Source: Shewanella denitrificans OS217 | Lineage (GTDB): Bacteria; Pseudomonadota; Gammaproteobacteria; Enterobacterales; Shewanellaceae | Direction: 5' to 3' | Assembly (NCBI RefSeq): GCF_000013765.1 | Contig: NC_007954.1 | Location: forward strand, 3,286,001 to 3,350,000 | DNA: 64,000 nt | Shown: positions 7,399 through 16,375 of the stretch, piece by piece | How the letters are laid out: every line of letters begins with the position of its first letter | Position numbering within the stretch: position 1 is the first letter of the stretch | Notes under the pieces: model-generated | Told to the model about the DNA's origin: nothing | The model's input: the letters and a program-made list of their open reading frames with translations, nothing else | Database searches by the model: none | Translations under genes and position numbers: made by a program

Positions 7399-8490
7399 TT
7401 AGCTATTTACCGCCTGTTTAATAGTAAAACGGCTTGGCAGGACCGCAGATAACTCATGCGCCCCTTGGCGCAAAATCACCTCTGTAGTTTGCCAATCGAT
7501 ACAAGCATCTGTTACCGATACACCGTACTTAAGCTCGGCTAATGGCTTGTCACTACTTTGATTGCCTTGCTGTAAATTACTCTCCAACATCACGCCGATA
7601 ATTGATTGATTACCGTCGCTAATTTGTTCAAACACATTCGCGCACACAGCTTGTTGCCTTAAATGATCTTTTGATGAATTGCCATGACTGCAATCGACAA
7701 CTAAGCGTGCTGGCAAATTAGCCTTATGAATTTGTGCTTCGCACTCAGCCACACTCGCAGCATCATAATTAGGGGTTAGGCCGCCGCGCAGAATAATGTG
7801 TCCATCTGGATTGCCATTAGTTTGTAATAAGGACACTTGGCCTTCTTGGTTAATGCCCATGAATCTGTGACTACTGGCTGCGGACTTAAGCGCATTGATG
7901 GCCACATCAAGCTTGCCATCTGTGCCATTTTTAAAGCCGACTGGCATTGAAAGCCCAGACGCCATCTCTCTGTGGGTCTGAGATTCCGTGGTGCGAGCAC
8001 CTATGGCTGACCAAGTCACTAACTCAGACAAGTATTGTGGACTGATAGGATCGAGCGCCTCCGTGGCTACCGGTAGTTCCAGCTCAGCGAGCCAAATCAT
8101 CAACTCACGAGCCATTCTTAGGCCTTTTTCTACATCGAACGACTCATCCATATCGGGATCGTTAATTAAGCCCTTCCAGCCTACGGTAGTGCGGGGTTTC
8201 TCGAAGTAGACTCGCATTAGGATATAAAACTCATCCTTAAGCTCATCATGAAGTTTTTTGAGCTTTAAGGCGTATTCTTTCGCAGCCTTGATATCATGAA
8301 TAGAACAAGGGCCAGCAATCACAAGCACTCGATTATCTTGCTTATGCACTATGTTAGCCACAGTCTGACGGGCAGAAAGAATATAGCGATAGCCATGCTC
8401 AGATAACGGCAGTTCTTGCTTCAATTGCAACGGTGTGGTTAATACTTGCTCGGCACTGATATGGACGTTATTGATGGTATCTTGTTGCAT
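7399..8490 (-). CDS. aroF: 3-deoxy-7-phosphoheptulonate (DAHP) synthase, probably Tyr-sensitive
   Basis: 363 residues of the class I-alpha AroFGH type. Visible motifs: AGPCSIHD near residue 60, YFEKPRTTVGWKGLINDPD, ATEALDPISPQYLSELVTWSAIGARTTESQTHREMASGLSMPVGFKNGTDG (as separate blocks), and VVDCSHGNSSK. It condenses PEP and erythrose 4-phosphate, the first step of aromatic synthesis. Feedback type cannot be read with certainty; the operon with tyrA argues for the tyrosine-sensitive isozyme. A dyad operator-like site lies upstream. Confidence 0.94.
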   Translation of the reverse strand: MQQDTINNVHISAEQVLTTPLQLKQELPLSEHGYRYILSARQTVANIVHKQDNRVLVIAGPCSIHDIKAAKEYALKLKKLHDELKDEFYILMRVYFEKPRTTVGWKGLINDPDMDESFDVEKGLRMARELMIWLAELELPVATEALDPISPQYLSELVTWSAIGARTTESQTHREMASGLSMPVGFKNGTDGKLDVAINALKSAASSHRFMGINQEGQVSLLQTNGNPDGHIILRGGLTPNYDAASVAECEAQIHKANLPARLVVDCSHGNSSKDHLRQQAVCANVFEQISDGNQSIIGVMLESNLQQGNQSSDKPLAELKYGVSVTDACIDWQTTEVILRQGAHELSAVLPSRFTIKQAVNS

Positions 8491-8530
8491 GGCTTGGCTC
8501 GCTTAAGGCTAATAAACTTCACTGTATTTT

Positions 8531-8550
8531 TGTAATGATACACCATTACA
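8531..8550 (-). promoter_or_regulatory. Dyad operator-like site upstream of aroF
   Basis: TGTAATG (8531-8537) and CATTACA (8544-8550) form a perfect dyad with a six-base centre, 41-60 bases upstream of aroF. It resembles a TyrR box (TGTAAA-N6-TTTACA), but the outer arms are two bases further apart, so assignment to TyrR is tentative. Confidence 0.5.
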
Positions 8551-8620
8551 ATCGAGAGCCCACTATGCCTGCATCATGGGATAAGATCAACACTTGGTTA
8601 CATATTTCTCCCCACAAACA

Positions 8621-8642
8621 AAAACCCGCCTTTCGGCGGGTT
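8621..8642 (-). terminator. Terminator of the rpsP-rimM-trmD-rplS operon
   Basis: Read on the minus strand, AACCCGCC pairs with GGCGGGTT across a four-base GAAA loop, followed by TTTTGTTT. It lies 42 bases after the rplS stop. Confidence 0.88.
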
Positions 8643-8683
8643 GTTGTGCGAACACTGCATCTTTTAATCTGTAGTGGTAACTA

Positions 8684-9037
8684 TTACTTAGTTCCCAACT
8701 TCTCACGAATACGTGCAGATTTACCTGAACGCTCACGTAAGTAGTACAGCTTGGCACGACGAACACGGCCGCGACGCTTAACTTCGATGCTTGCAATCAA
8801 AGGGCTGTGTGTTTGGAAAGCACGCTCAACACCTTCGCCATTAGAGATTTTACGTACTGTGAAAGCTGAGTGCAGGCCACGGTTACGCTTAGCGATAACC
8901 AAACCTTCAAACGCCTGAAGACGCTCTTTCTCACCTTCTTTAACGCGTACTTGAACTACTACTGTATCACCAGCACCAAAATCAGGTACGTCTGTCTTCA
9001 TTTGCTCATCGTTGAGCATTTTAATGATGTTGTTCAT
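8684..9037 (-). CDS. rplS: 50S ribosomal protein L19
   Basis: 117 residues, full length. NNIIKMLNDEQMKTDVPDFGAGDTV, the GLVIAKRNRGLHSAFTVRKIS block and the KLYYLRERSGKSARIREK tail are diagnostic of L19, which sits at the 30S-50S interface. Last gene of the rpsP operon, 34 bases after trmD. Confidence 0.97.
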   Translation of the reverse strand: MNNIIKMLNDEQMKTDVPDFGAGDTVVVQVRVKEGEKERLQAFEGLVIAKRNRGLHSAFTVRKISNGEGVERAFQTHSPLIASIEVKRRGRVRRAKLYYLRERSGKSARIREKLGTK

Positions 9038-9071
9038 AACTTACTCCGTTCTAGAATTAACTGAGCGTTGA

Positions 9072-9818
9072 CTATGCGGACTTGTCCGTATCATTTACGA
9101 ACTGCGCTAATAAAGTCGTTTGTTCGTCAGTCAGAGCTAGATTTTCAAATAATTCTGGTCGTCTCAAAAAAGTTCTTCCGATACTTTGCTGTAAACGCCA
9201 GAGTCTAATTTTTTCGTGGTCGCCGCTTAATAAGACTGCCGGTACGTCCATACCATCCAATTGTTCTGGGCGAGTGTAATGAGGACAATCCAGTAAACCT
9301 TCAGAGAAAGAATCTTGCTCTGCCGATGCTTGCTTGCCCAGTACACCAGGTACTAAGCGTGCCACTGAATCGATTAAGGTCATTGCCGGTAACTCGCCGC
9401 CCGAAAGCACGTAATCACCAATAGACCATTCTTCATCCACTTCAGTTTGGATAATGCGCTCATCGACACCTTCGTATCGACCACACACTAGAATCAAACT
9501 GTCTGATTTAGCCAACTCAGTCACGCCATGCTGATCCAGCTTGCGCCCCTGAGGAGACAAATAAATCACTTTCGCACCATCACCCGCAGCCGCTTTGGCT
9601 GCATGAATAGCATCACGCAAAGGTTGCACCATCATTAACATTCCCGGGCCACCACCATAAGGGCGGTCATCCACAGTACTGTGTCTATCATGGGTGAAAT
9701 CACGAGGATTCCAGGTGTGCAACTCAAGCAGGCCGTTTTTCACGGCGCGACCCGTAACACCAAAGTCTGTAACAGCACGAAACATCTCTGGAAACAGGGT
9801 TATTACCCCTAACCACAT
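9072..9818 (-). CDS. trmD: tRNA (guanine37-N1)-methyltransferase TrmD
   Basis: 248 residues. Motifs of the trefoil-knot SPOUT enzyme: LFPEMFRAVTDFGVTGRAV, RPYGGGPGMLMMVQPL, LVCGRYEGVDERI and EWSIGDYVLSGGELPAM. It methylates G37 next to the anticodon using SAM and prevents +1 frameshifting. Second-last gene of the operon, 15 bases downstream of rimM. Confidence 0.97.
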   Translation of the reverse strand: MWLGVITLFPEMFRAVTDFGVTGRAVKNGLLELHTWNPRDFTHDRHSTVDDRPYGGGPGMLMMVQPLRDAIHAAKAAAGDGAKVIYLSPQGRKLDQHGVTELAKSDSLILVCGRYEGVDERIIQTEVDEEWSIGDYVLSGGELPAMTLIDSVARLVPGVLGKQASAEQDSFSEGLLDCPHYTRPEQLDGMDVPAVLLSGDHEKIRLWRLQQSIGRTFLRRPELFENLALTDEQTTLLAQFVNDTDKSA

Positions 9819-9833
9819 ATGCAGTACCTCGAC

Positions 9834-10364
9834 TTAGAAGTCAGGATCCCAATCCACAACAATCTGTTTACCTTGCAAGTCCACCTGTTTGATGAATTGC
9901 TCGGTGACAAAGGGGATCATACGTTCCACTTTGCCAAATGCATCTTTGGCGTTAGCCTTAACCAGCAGTACGTCGTTCGATCCTGTTTCCACGATCTGAT
10001 CGACAATACCTAAGTTATAGCCGTTTACATTGGTCACTTCACAGCCGATAAGATCCCTGTGATAAAAATCATTATCATCGAGCTCTTTCATTTGTTCAGG
10101 CAGGATCGCAATTTCACAATTTGTGAGCATTTGCGCCTGTTCTCTGGTGGTTACGCCCTCAAGTTCAGCCACGACAGCCTTACCTTGAAAACGCCACTGG
10201 GTGACCTTAACTTCACGCCACACGCCTTGATCTTTAATCAACCAAGGCACGTAATCGAAGATGCCTTCAACAGAATCGGTATAGGCAGTGATTTTAAGCC
10301 AACCTTTAATGCCATGACTGGAGCCTAATTTACCCAGTACGACTGGCTGTTGGTTATCGCTCAT
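9834..10364 (-). CDS. rimM: 16S rRNA processing protein RimM
   Basis: 176 residues. N-terminal RimM domain (VVLGKLGSSHGIKGWLKI) and a C-terminal PRC-barrel (DFYHRDLIGCEV...NDVLLVKANAKDAFGKVERMIPFV as separated blocks). It assists maturation of the 30S head and binds S19. Operon position between rpsP and trmD is conserved. Confidence 0.97.
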   Translation of the reverse strand: MSDNQQPVVLGKLGSSHGIKGWLKITAYTDSVEGIFDYVPWLIKDQGVWREVKVTQWRFQGKAVVAELEGVTTREQAQMLTNCEIAILPEQMKELDDNDFYHRDLIGCEVTNVNGYNLGIVDQIVETGSNDVLLVKANAKDAFGKVERMIPFVTEQFIKQVDLQGKQIVVDWDPDF

Positions 10365-10385
10365 CTATCTATACCTTTTACGCAA

Positions 10386-10637
10386 TTAAGCAGTAGCTTT
10401 ACGCGCGTCTTTGATAAGCTTTGCAACACGGTCAGATGTTGCAGCGCCAGTAGCAACCCAATGCTCAACACGATCAAGATCTAAACGTAAAGTTTCTTCT
10501 TGGCCACGAGCCAATGGATTGAAAAAACCAACACGTTCGATGAAACGACCGTCACGAGCATTGCGGCTATCAGCAACAACGATATTGTAAAATGGACGCT
10601 TTTTTGCGCCGCCACGAGCTAAACGAATGGTAACCAT
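10386..10637 (-). CDS. rpsP: 30S ribosomal protein S16
   Basis: 83 residues beginning MVTIRLARGGAKKRPFY, the invariant S16 N-terminus, which fixes the start at 10637 although the frame stays open further upstream. AGAGGAA lies in front as ribosome site. S16 is an assembly protein of the 30S body. First gene of the operon; its leader holds a terminator-like hairpin. Confidence 0.97.
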   Translation of the reverse strand: MVTIRLARGGAKKRPFYNIVVADSRNARDGRFIERVGFFNPLARGQEETLRLDLDRVEHWVATGAATSDRVAKLIKDARKATA

Positions 10638-10669
10638 GCGTTTTATTCCTCTAATGATTTGCTTTAAGC

Positions 10670-10710
10670 AAAAATAAAAACTGGAACTCCGTGTTCGCGA
10701 AGAGTTCCAG
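10670..10710 (-). terminator. Terminator-like hairpin in the rpsP leader
   Basis: Read on the minus strand, CTGGAACTC (10710-10702) pairs perfectly with GAGTTCCAG (10689-10681) across 12 bases, followed directly by TTTTTATTTTT (10680-10670). It lies only about 33 bases before the rpsP start. It could end ffh transcription, or act as an attenuator if the rpsP promoter is upstream; a TAAAAT -10-like box lies just upstream of the hairpin at about 10734-10729. Confidence 0.75.
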
Positions 10711-10927
10711 AAAGAAAGCCGGAAGATTTTACCTGACTTTTCAACGAATGCAACCAAATCCGGCGATTTTTACGCCTAAGACTTGAGTGGCTCCTTGATA
10801 TCAAGTTCAGTTCTCCGACGAAAATTATCAAGCTAATGTGTAACTTAACTGACTCAATCAGCTGCACACTAGCCTTAAAAACTGTCTTACCGAGCTTGCT
10901 CACTCAATAAGATTAACCTCAATCTGA

Positions 10928-12301
10928 TTAACGCCCTGGGAATTTCATTCCTGGTGGCATCATGCCGCTCATGCCGCGCATCATCTTCTTCATGCCGCCT
11001 TTAGCCGACATCTTCTTCATCATCTTTTGCATCTGTGTAAACTGCTTAAGTAGACGATTCACATCTTGAATTTGCGTGCCAGAACCTAAGGCGATACGGC
11101 GTTTGCGTGAGCCTTTGATTAAATCTGGGTTTTTACGTTCCTTGGCCGTCATGGAGTTAATAATGGCTTCCATTTGACCTGTCATCTTGCCGTCTTGGAC
11201 TTGGGCTAAGGCTTCTGGGGGCAACTGGCCTACACCAGGCAGCTTTTCAATCATGTTCATCATGCCGCCCATGTTTTTCATTTGCTGCAGCTGCTCGCGG
11301 AAATCTTCTAAATCGAAGCTACCGCCAGACTTCACCTTAGAGGCCAGCTTCATCGCTTTGTCTTTATCGACACCGCGCTCCACTTCTTCTATCAGTGACA
11401 GCACATCACCCATACCCAAAATGCGTGATGCGATGCGATCAGGATGAAAAGGCTCTAGGGCATCAGTCTTTTCGCCCACACCTAAGAACTTAATCGGCTT
11501 ACCAGTGATATTACGGATAGATAACGCCGCGCCGCCGCGAGCATCGCCGTCAACCTTAGTTAAGATAACGCCGGTTAAAGGCAAGGCTTCGTTGAAGGCT
11601 TTAGCCGTATTGGCCGCATCTTGACCTGTCATGGCATCGACCACAAATAAGGTCTCAACCGGATTAATGCTGGCGTGTAGCTGCTTGATTTCATCCATCA
11701 TGGCTTCATCGACATGCAGGCGACCTGCTGTATCGACAATTACCACATCGATGAACTTAAGCTTGGCATGTGCAATGGCAGCCTTGGCGATATCGAGCGG
11801 CTTCTGGCTGACATCCGATGGGAAAAATTCGACCTCGACTTCTGCGGCTAAGGTTTCAAGCTGTTTAATTGCCGCGGGGCGATACACGTCGGCGCTGACC
11901 ACAAGTACTGATTTCTTATGGCGAGTGCGCAGTAATTTACCCAGTTTGGCCACAGAGGTGGTTTTACCCGCCCCCTGCAGACCAGCCATCATGATCACAG
12001 CTGGCGGTATTGCCGCTAAATCTAATGCTTCATTAGACTCGCCCATGGCTTTTTCAAGCTCACTCTGAACGATTTTAATGAAGGCTTGACCCGGACTTAA
12101 GCTTTTAGATACTTCTTGGCCAACGGCGCGCTCTTTCACGCTATTAACGAATTCTCTGACAACTGGCAGAGCAACGTCAGCCTCGAGCAGCGCCATGCGC
12201 ACTTCTCGTAGGGTTTCTTTAATGTTGTCGTCAGTTAAGCGACCACGACCACTAATGTTCTTTAGGGTCCGCGACAGTCTGTCGGTTAGATTCTCAAACA
12301 T
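10928..12301 (-). CDS. ffh: Signal recognition particle protein Ffh
   Basis: 457 residues. N domain (1-90), G domain with GLQGAGKTTSVAKLG at about 107-121, DVYRPAA, DTAGR and TKVDGDARGG motifs, then a Met-rich M domain (about 300-457, ending GMKKMMRGMSGMMPPGMKFPGR with its break after 20). It binds 4.5S RNA and signal sequences and docks ribosomes to FtsY at the inner membrane. Divergent from ypjD, as in E. coli. Confidence 0.97.
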   Translation of the reverse strand: MFENLTDRLSRTLKNISGRGRLTDDNIKETLREVRMALLEADVALPVVREFVNSVKERAVGQEVSKSLSPGQAFIKIVQSELEKAMGESNEALDLAAIPPAVIMMAGLQGAGKTTSVAKLGKLLRTRHKKSVLVVSADVYRPAAIKQLETLAAEVEVEFFPSDVSQKPLDIAKAAIAHAKLKFIDVVIVDTAGRLHVDEAMMDEIKQLHASINPVETLFVVDAMTGQDAANTAKAFNEALPLTGVILTKVDGDARGGAALSIRNITGKPIKFLGVGEKTDALEPFHPDRIASRILGMGDVLSLIEEVERGVDKDKAMKLASKVKSGGSFDLEDFREQLQQMKNMGGMMNMIEKLPGVGQLPPEALAQVQDGKMTGQMEAIINSMTAKERKNPDLIKGSRKRRIALGSGTQIQDVNRLLKQFTQMQKMMKKMSAKGGMKKMMRGMSGMMPPGMKFPGR

Positions 12302-12630
12302 TGCTCAGCTCTTTACCTTAAGCGTATCAATAATTGCCGCTCATTATACTCATATAGGTTTAATAAGCGAGTTTCCGGCACAGTAAGCTGGGGGGAAATG
12401 ACGGGGATCACTAGGCTTAAAAATTGATCCCATGGTCACAAGTTAGCGACTTGGCTGAAAAATTGAGTAAATAAGCTTGGAGCTTAGGCTAAGATACTGT
12501 TAAATTTTGTGTTACTGGTCACAGTCAAAGCCGAGCTGACTCATGCTACCCTGAGGGATAGCATATCAAACAGGGGAAAGCTCACTCCCTTGACCTCATA
12601 AATTACTTTAGCGATAGGTTTAAAAATCAG
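12302..12630. other. ffh-ypjD divergent intergenic region
   Basis: 329 bases. An imperfect inverted repeat at 12543-12564 (ATGCTA/TAGCAT arms) could fold in the ypjD leader. No clear sigma-70 promoter or small gene is recognised. Confidence 0.5.
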
Positions 12631-13419
12631 ATGGTTATTTTTCCTGCAGTAGCGATGTTTTTTTACTGTGCAGCACTTATTTTAGTCACCAGCCGTTTAT
12701 TTCATGTCAGCGGCCCTAATCGCCCTACCGTGGCTGCCATGGCTGCGGTTGCCGTGCTGTTTCACGCCTTCGCCCTATCACAAGCCATTTTTACTACTGA
12801 TGGGCAAAACTTCAGCCTGACCAATGTCATTTCCCTTGTGAACTGGATCATTGCCTTCACCTTCACTGTGCTGCTACTGCGGCTAAAAGTCATCATAGTC
12901 GTGCCTGTGGTGTACGCCTGTTCCATTATCTCTGTCGCGCTGTTGTGGTTGCTGCCACCGCAGTACATCACCCATTTTGAACTCTATCCCGAGATTTTAG
13001 GTCATGTGGTGCTGTCACTCATGGCCTATAGTGCCTTGATGATTGCCGCCTTATATGCCATTCAGCTGTGGTTTATTCAGCAAAAACTTAAATCCAAGCA
13101 ATTAGTCATCAGCTCTGCCTTGCCGCCACTGATGACAGTCGAGAAACAACTGTATCACTTAGTGATTATTGGCATGAGCTTATTGAGCTTATCTCTCATC
13201 ACAGGCTTTATCTTCCTCGACGACATGTTTGTCGACGGCAAAGGCCATAAAGCCATATTGTCTCTGCTCGCCTGGTCCGTGTATGCCATCATGCTATGGC
13301 AACATTACACCTTAGGCTGTAAAATTCGTACCGCAGTGCTTTATACCCTCTCGGGAGCCGGATTATTGACCATAGGCTATTTCGGTGCGAGAGTTGTTAA
13401 GGAACTGATTTTAAAGTAA
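12631..13419 (+). CDS. ypjD: Inner membrane protein YpjD, CcsA/CcmF-like
   Basis: 262 residues with about eight transmembrane helices. The blocks LEIYPEILGHVVLSLMAY-like (here FELYPEILGHVVLSLMAYSALMIAA in two parts), LPPLMTVEKQLYHLVIIG and KGHKAILSLLAWSVYAIMLW match the YpjD branch of the cytochrome c assembly (CcsA/CcmF) family, with conserved His residues at helix ends. The exact function of YpjD is unknown; a haem or quinone handling role is inferred from the superfamily. It is followed 128 bases later by the CorB-type gene, a conserved pairing. Confidence 0.9.
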   Translation: MVIFPAVAMFFYCAALILVTSRLFHVSGPNRPTVAAMAAVAVLFHAFALSQAIFTTDGQNFSLTNVISLVNWIIAFTFTVLLLRLKVIIVVPVVYACSIISVALLWLLPPQYITHFELYPEILGHVVLSLMAYSALMIAALYAIQLWFIQQKLKSKQLVISSALPPLMTVEKQLYHLVIIGMSLLSLSLITGFIFLDDMFVDGKGHKAILSLLAWSVYAIMLWQHYTLGCKIRTAVLYTLSGAGLLTIGYFGARVVKELILK

Positions 13420-13547
13420 ACATTTAATTTACTTTCGGATACTTGATTAATCTTGCTTGACTCTGGGAGTCAGTCATTAATAATGTCCGATTGAAAACTA
13501 CGTTTAGGTCAACTTTATGACCTCCACTCTAACAATGGAGCCCCTTT

Positions 13548-14834
13548 TTGGACGCTATATCTACCAGCGCACTCCTTCTTTTCTTATTCGCATTAATTCT
13601 GATGTCAGCTTATTTTTCTGGTTCAGAAACCGCAATGATGTCACTCAACCGCTATCGGATCCGCCACCTTGCTGCCACTGGGCACAAAGGCGCTATACGA
13701 GCACTTAAACTGCTCGACCGTCCGGACAGATTGATTGGCCTTATTCTCATCGGTAACAACCTAGTCAATATCTTGGCCTCAGCCATAGCCACCATCATAG
13801 GTATGCGCTTATTTGGCGATATGGGTGTGGCTATCGCCACAGGTGTGCTAACGCTAGTAGTACTGGTATTTGCCGAAGTGACCCCAAAAACCTTTGCTGC
13901 GCTGCATCCTGAACGCATTGCTTTCCCGTCCAGCATCTTGCTGGGTTGGTTGTTGATCTTGTTATCGCCGCTGGTGAAAATCATCAATTTAATCACCACT
14001 GGCTTTTTGCGCCTGATGGGGATTAAAAATGTTCGCACCAATGATGCATTGAGCCAAGAAGAATTGCGTACTGTGGTCCATGAGGCTGGCGCACTTATTC
14101 CCCAGCGTCACCAAGAGATGCTGCTATCTATCCTCGACCTTGAAAAAGTGACAGTGGAAGACATCATGATTTCACGCTCTGACATTTACGCCATCAACGT
14201 CAACGATGACTTTAAGCTCATCAACCGTTTAGTGGTGCAAAGTCCCCATACTCGCGTGCTGGTTTACCGTGACACCATAGACGATGCCGTTGGTTTTATT
14301 CACTTACGTGACGCATTACGCTTACAGTCTAAAGAGCAGTTCAGTAAATCCACCTTATTGCGGGCAGTGAAAGAGCTGTACTTCATTCCTGAAGGCACGC
14401 CACTTAACGTCCAGCTGACTAACTTCCAGCAAAACAAAGAGCGCATCGGCCTTGTGGTCGATGAATATGGTGACATTCAGGGCTTAGTGACACTTGAGGA
14501 TATTCTTGAAGAAATCGTCGGTGACTTCACCACCTCTATGGTGACTACTGCCAGCGAAGACATTAATATCCAGCAAGATGGCAGCTACGTGATAGATGCG
14601 ACGATTAACATTCGCGATCTCAATAAAGAAATGAAATGGGACTTCCCTATTGATGGCCCTAAGACACTAAACGGTCTTATCATCGAGCACTTAGAAGATA
14701 TCCCAGCCGCCAACACCAGCTTAATGCTGTCAGGCTATTTTGTTGAAGTCATCGAAGTGGCCGACAATATGGTTAAGTCTGTTAGGGTTATCACCAAGCA
14801 TACCCCAATCAGCACAGACGATAACGACGAATAA
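13548..14834 (+). CDS. CNNM/CorB-type (HlyC/CorC family) transporter
   Basis: 428 residues. DUF21 membrane domain with three to four helices (about 1-150, with SAYFSGSETAMMSLNRYRIRHLA), two CBS domains (about 190-330; VTVEDIMISRSDI and KERIGLVVDEYGDIQGLVTLEDILEEIVGD) and a C-terminal CorC/HlyC domain. Members are implicated in magnesium or cobalt export and resistance. The start is TTG 13548, preceded by GGAG seven bases upstream; the in-frame alternatives lack such a site. Same gene as E. coli yfjD/corB. Confidence 0.92.
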   Translation: MDAISTSALLLFLFALILMSAYFSGSETAMMSLNRYRIRHLAATGHKGAIRALKLLDRPDRLIGLILIGNNLVNILASAIATIIGMRLFGDMGVAIATGVLTLVVLVFAEVTPKTFAALHPERIAFPSSILLGWLLILLSPLVKIINLITTGFLRLMGIKNVRTNDALSQEELRTVVHEAGALIPQRHQEMLLSILDLEKVTVEDIMISRSDIYAINVNDDFKLINRLVVQSPHTRVLVYRDTIDDAVGFIHLRDALRLQSKEQFSKSTLLRAVKELYFIPEGTPLNVQLTNFQQNKERIGLVVDEYGDIQGLVTLEDILEEIVGDFTTSMVTTASEDINIQQDGSYVIDATINIRDLNKEMKWDFPIDGPKTLNGLIIEHLEDIPAANTSLMLSGYFVEVIEVADNMVKSVRVITKHTPISTDDNDE

Positions 14835-14852
14835 GCTTTAGGCTTATTTAAT

Positions 14853-14887
14853 CCAATAAAAAAGGCGCTAAGCGCCTTTTTTATTGG
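14853..14887. terminator. Bidirectional Rho-independent terminator
   Basis: GGCGC (14864-14868) pairs with GCGCC (14872-14876) and the palindrome extends through A and T runs on both flanks (CCAATAAAAAA ... TTTTTTATTGG). It ends the corB-type gene and marks the border to the repeat region. Confidence 0.9.
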
Positions 14888-15025
14888 TCTGCGTTGGTAA
14901 TGAGTAATGAGAAACTCCCACCGCGAAAATTCTGATCTAGCGCGTATAAAGACTCTGCAAGAACGTCTATAAATCTGTCAGTGAAATATCTGCATACAAG
15001 CTTGCCATGGACCATTTATTTCATA

Positions 15026-15315
15026 ATTACAGCCTATCTTTGCAATCGGCTAGTTCCTCCATAAACAGCCCAACTCATTTTTGGACAAAAGTGAGCTAGA
15101 AAATTTACACTGAACTTGCCTGAAAAAACCAATTGCTGAATGCTTGAAACCTGTCACTGAAATTTCTGCATACAGGCTCGCCATGACATTCACTCGTCGA
15201 CACGCAACAAGTCCGTCCTTGGATGCTCGAACATCCCGTCCATGGGATGGACGGTCTTCTCGCAAACACTCATGGTTCACCTTCTTAGCATTTGAGTTTC
15301 TGTTAGCCTTAAAAT
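15026..15315 (+). repeat. Dispersed repeat R1, copy A
   Basis: About 290 bases with a long counterpart at 44370-44640 in inverted orientation and a shorter one at 15968-16120. Shared blocks include ACACTGAACTTGCCTGAAAA, AATTTCTGCATACAGGC, CTCGTCGACACG-like and CTCGCAAACACTCATGGTTC. A hairpin with 8-bp arms (CCGTCCAT, loop GGG, ATGGACGG) sits at 15236-15254. Confidence 0.85.
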
Positions 15316-15424
15316 CTAGACCCATACTTATGTAAACCCTAACAGTACTCTCACAGGTTGCACCCATTACCCTCGAAGTTGCCGAAATACGACGATTAAA
15401 ATACCGTGCAACTATCAGGGATGA

Positions 15425-15610
15425 TGGTTAAGGCTCGTTGGGCACATGGACGTGCCGTCGAGCCGTTAGGTATTTTCTTCGTCGGATGAGGATCAACAAC
15501 TTCGCGGGCGGCACAGGGGTGTTCCAAGAGGGGAGAATGCTGTTGTTTTCCCCTCTTGGCCAGTGCAGAGTGGAACTCTGCGACTTTGATCCAAACGAAG
15601 TTTGGACATC
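15425..15610. repeat. Block of four consecutive perfect hairpins
   Basis: Four stem-loops follow one another: 15432-15464 (GGCTCG/CGAGCC outer and GGCAC/GTGCC inner arms), 15524-15559 (11-bp arms CCAAGAGGGGA/TCCCCTCTTGG), 15565-15581 (GCAGAGT/ACTCTGC, loop GGA) and 15591-15605 (CCAAAC/GTTTGG, loop GAA). The block is absent between R1 and R2 in the second copy, so it is an insertion or a lost part. No T run follows, so it is not a terminator. Function unknown. Confidence 0.75.
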
Positions 15611-15672
15611 TTGCAAACAAGCTTTGGCGCAAAAACGTGCCAGCACTTAATCATCATGCCTATACACAAACA

Positions 15673-15827
15673 TGCTGATTTTTTTATCTAAATGGTAACA
15701 CTGATTCTAATGAGAGGATGTTGGACTAAATGGCTCGAGTGCGTGAGCAGCTGGGATGCTGCGCCCGAGCCCACAGGGACGTGTTGACGACGTCACTCGG
15801 GACGTTAGTGCAATGGCCGAGATCAGC
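15673..15827 (+). repeat. Repeat R2, copy A
   Basis: Matches 16202-16375 in blocks: TGCTGATT, AAATGGTAAC, TTGG.CTAAATGGCTCGAG, CGCCCGAGCCCA.AGGGA and CCAAGATCA-like ends. The arms GGCTCG and CGAGCC close a variable inner hairpin (here GCAGC/GCTGC), so the outer stem is kept while the loop changes. Confidence 0.75.
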
Positions 15828-15967
15828 AATTGAGCTTATTCAAAACACGATTTGGGCATAAATCAACTAGGTTGAAACTCTGCCATACAGGCATACCATG
15901 GCCTATTTATTTCACAAGAAGTCTCCGACACGCTGGTTTCTATAAGATCAAGACCCATCACTGAAGG

Positions 15968-16120
15968 CTTGAAAACCTGTTACTGAAATTTCTGCATACA
16001 GGCTCACCATGGCATTCACTCGTCGACACGCTGTGAACCCATCCATGGGAGCTCGAACATCCCGTCCATGGGATGGACGGTCGTCTCGCAAACACTCATG
16101 GTTCACCTTTTCAGCATTGG
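15968..16120 (+). repeat. Dispersed repeat R1, copy B
   Basis: Same core as copy A, including the identical hairpin CCGTCCAT/ATGGACGG at 16062-16080 and the following GTCGTCTCGCAAACACTCAT block. The left third present in copies A and C is missing or strongly diverged here. Confidence 0.83.
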
Positions 16121-16201
16121 TGTAACTAGTTGACTAAAAAAACAACATTGGAAATTTAATAATGGGTGCCACCATTAAATTCTATGCACAAAGTATAAAT
16201 A

Positions 16202-16375
16202 TGCTGATTGCAGATCGAAATGGTAACTCTGATGCTAATGGGAGGGTGTTGGGCTAAATGGCTCGAGTTGCTCTATTGAGTTAGGGTGTAGGGATGCTTC
16301 GCCCGAGCCCATAGGGAGTTTTTTACCGGTAAGCATACGGCACCACGCGAACAATGAGTCCAATGACCAAGATCA
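16202..16375 (+). repeat. Repeat R2, copy B
   Basis: Second copy of R2 with the outer GGCTCG/CGAGCC stem conserved and a different inner loop. It ends about 40 bases before the stop codon of the convergent GrpB-type gene. Confidence 0.73.

Noticed and set aside
8531..8550. Firm assignment of the aroF dyad to TyrR
   Set aside because: Arm spacing differs by two bases from the TyrR consensus, so only an operator-like site is reported.
15425..15610. Retron or group II intron RNA
   Set aside because: No reverse transcriptase gene is in the window, and I see no intron domain V or msr/msd layout.
15144..15650. Several open frames of 60-105 codons in the repeat array
   Set aside because: They run through hairpins, differ between repeat copies, lack ribosome sites and resemble no family.
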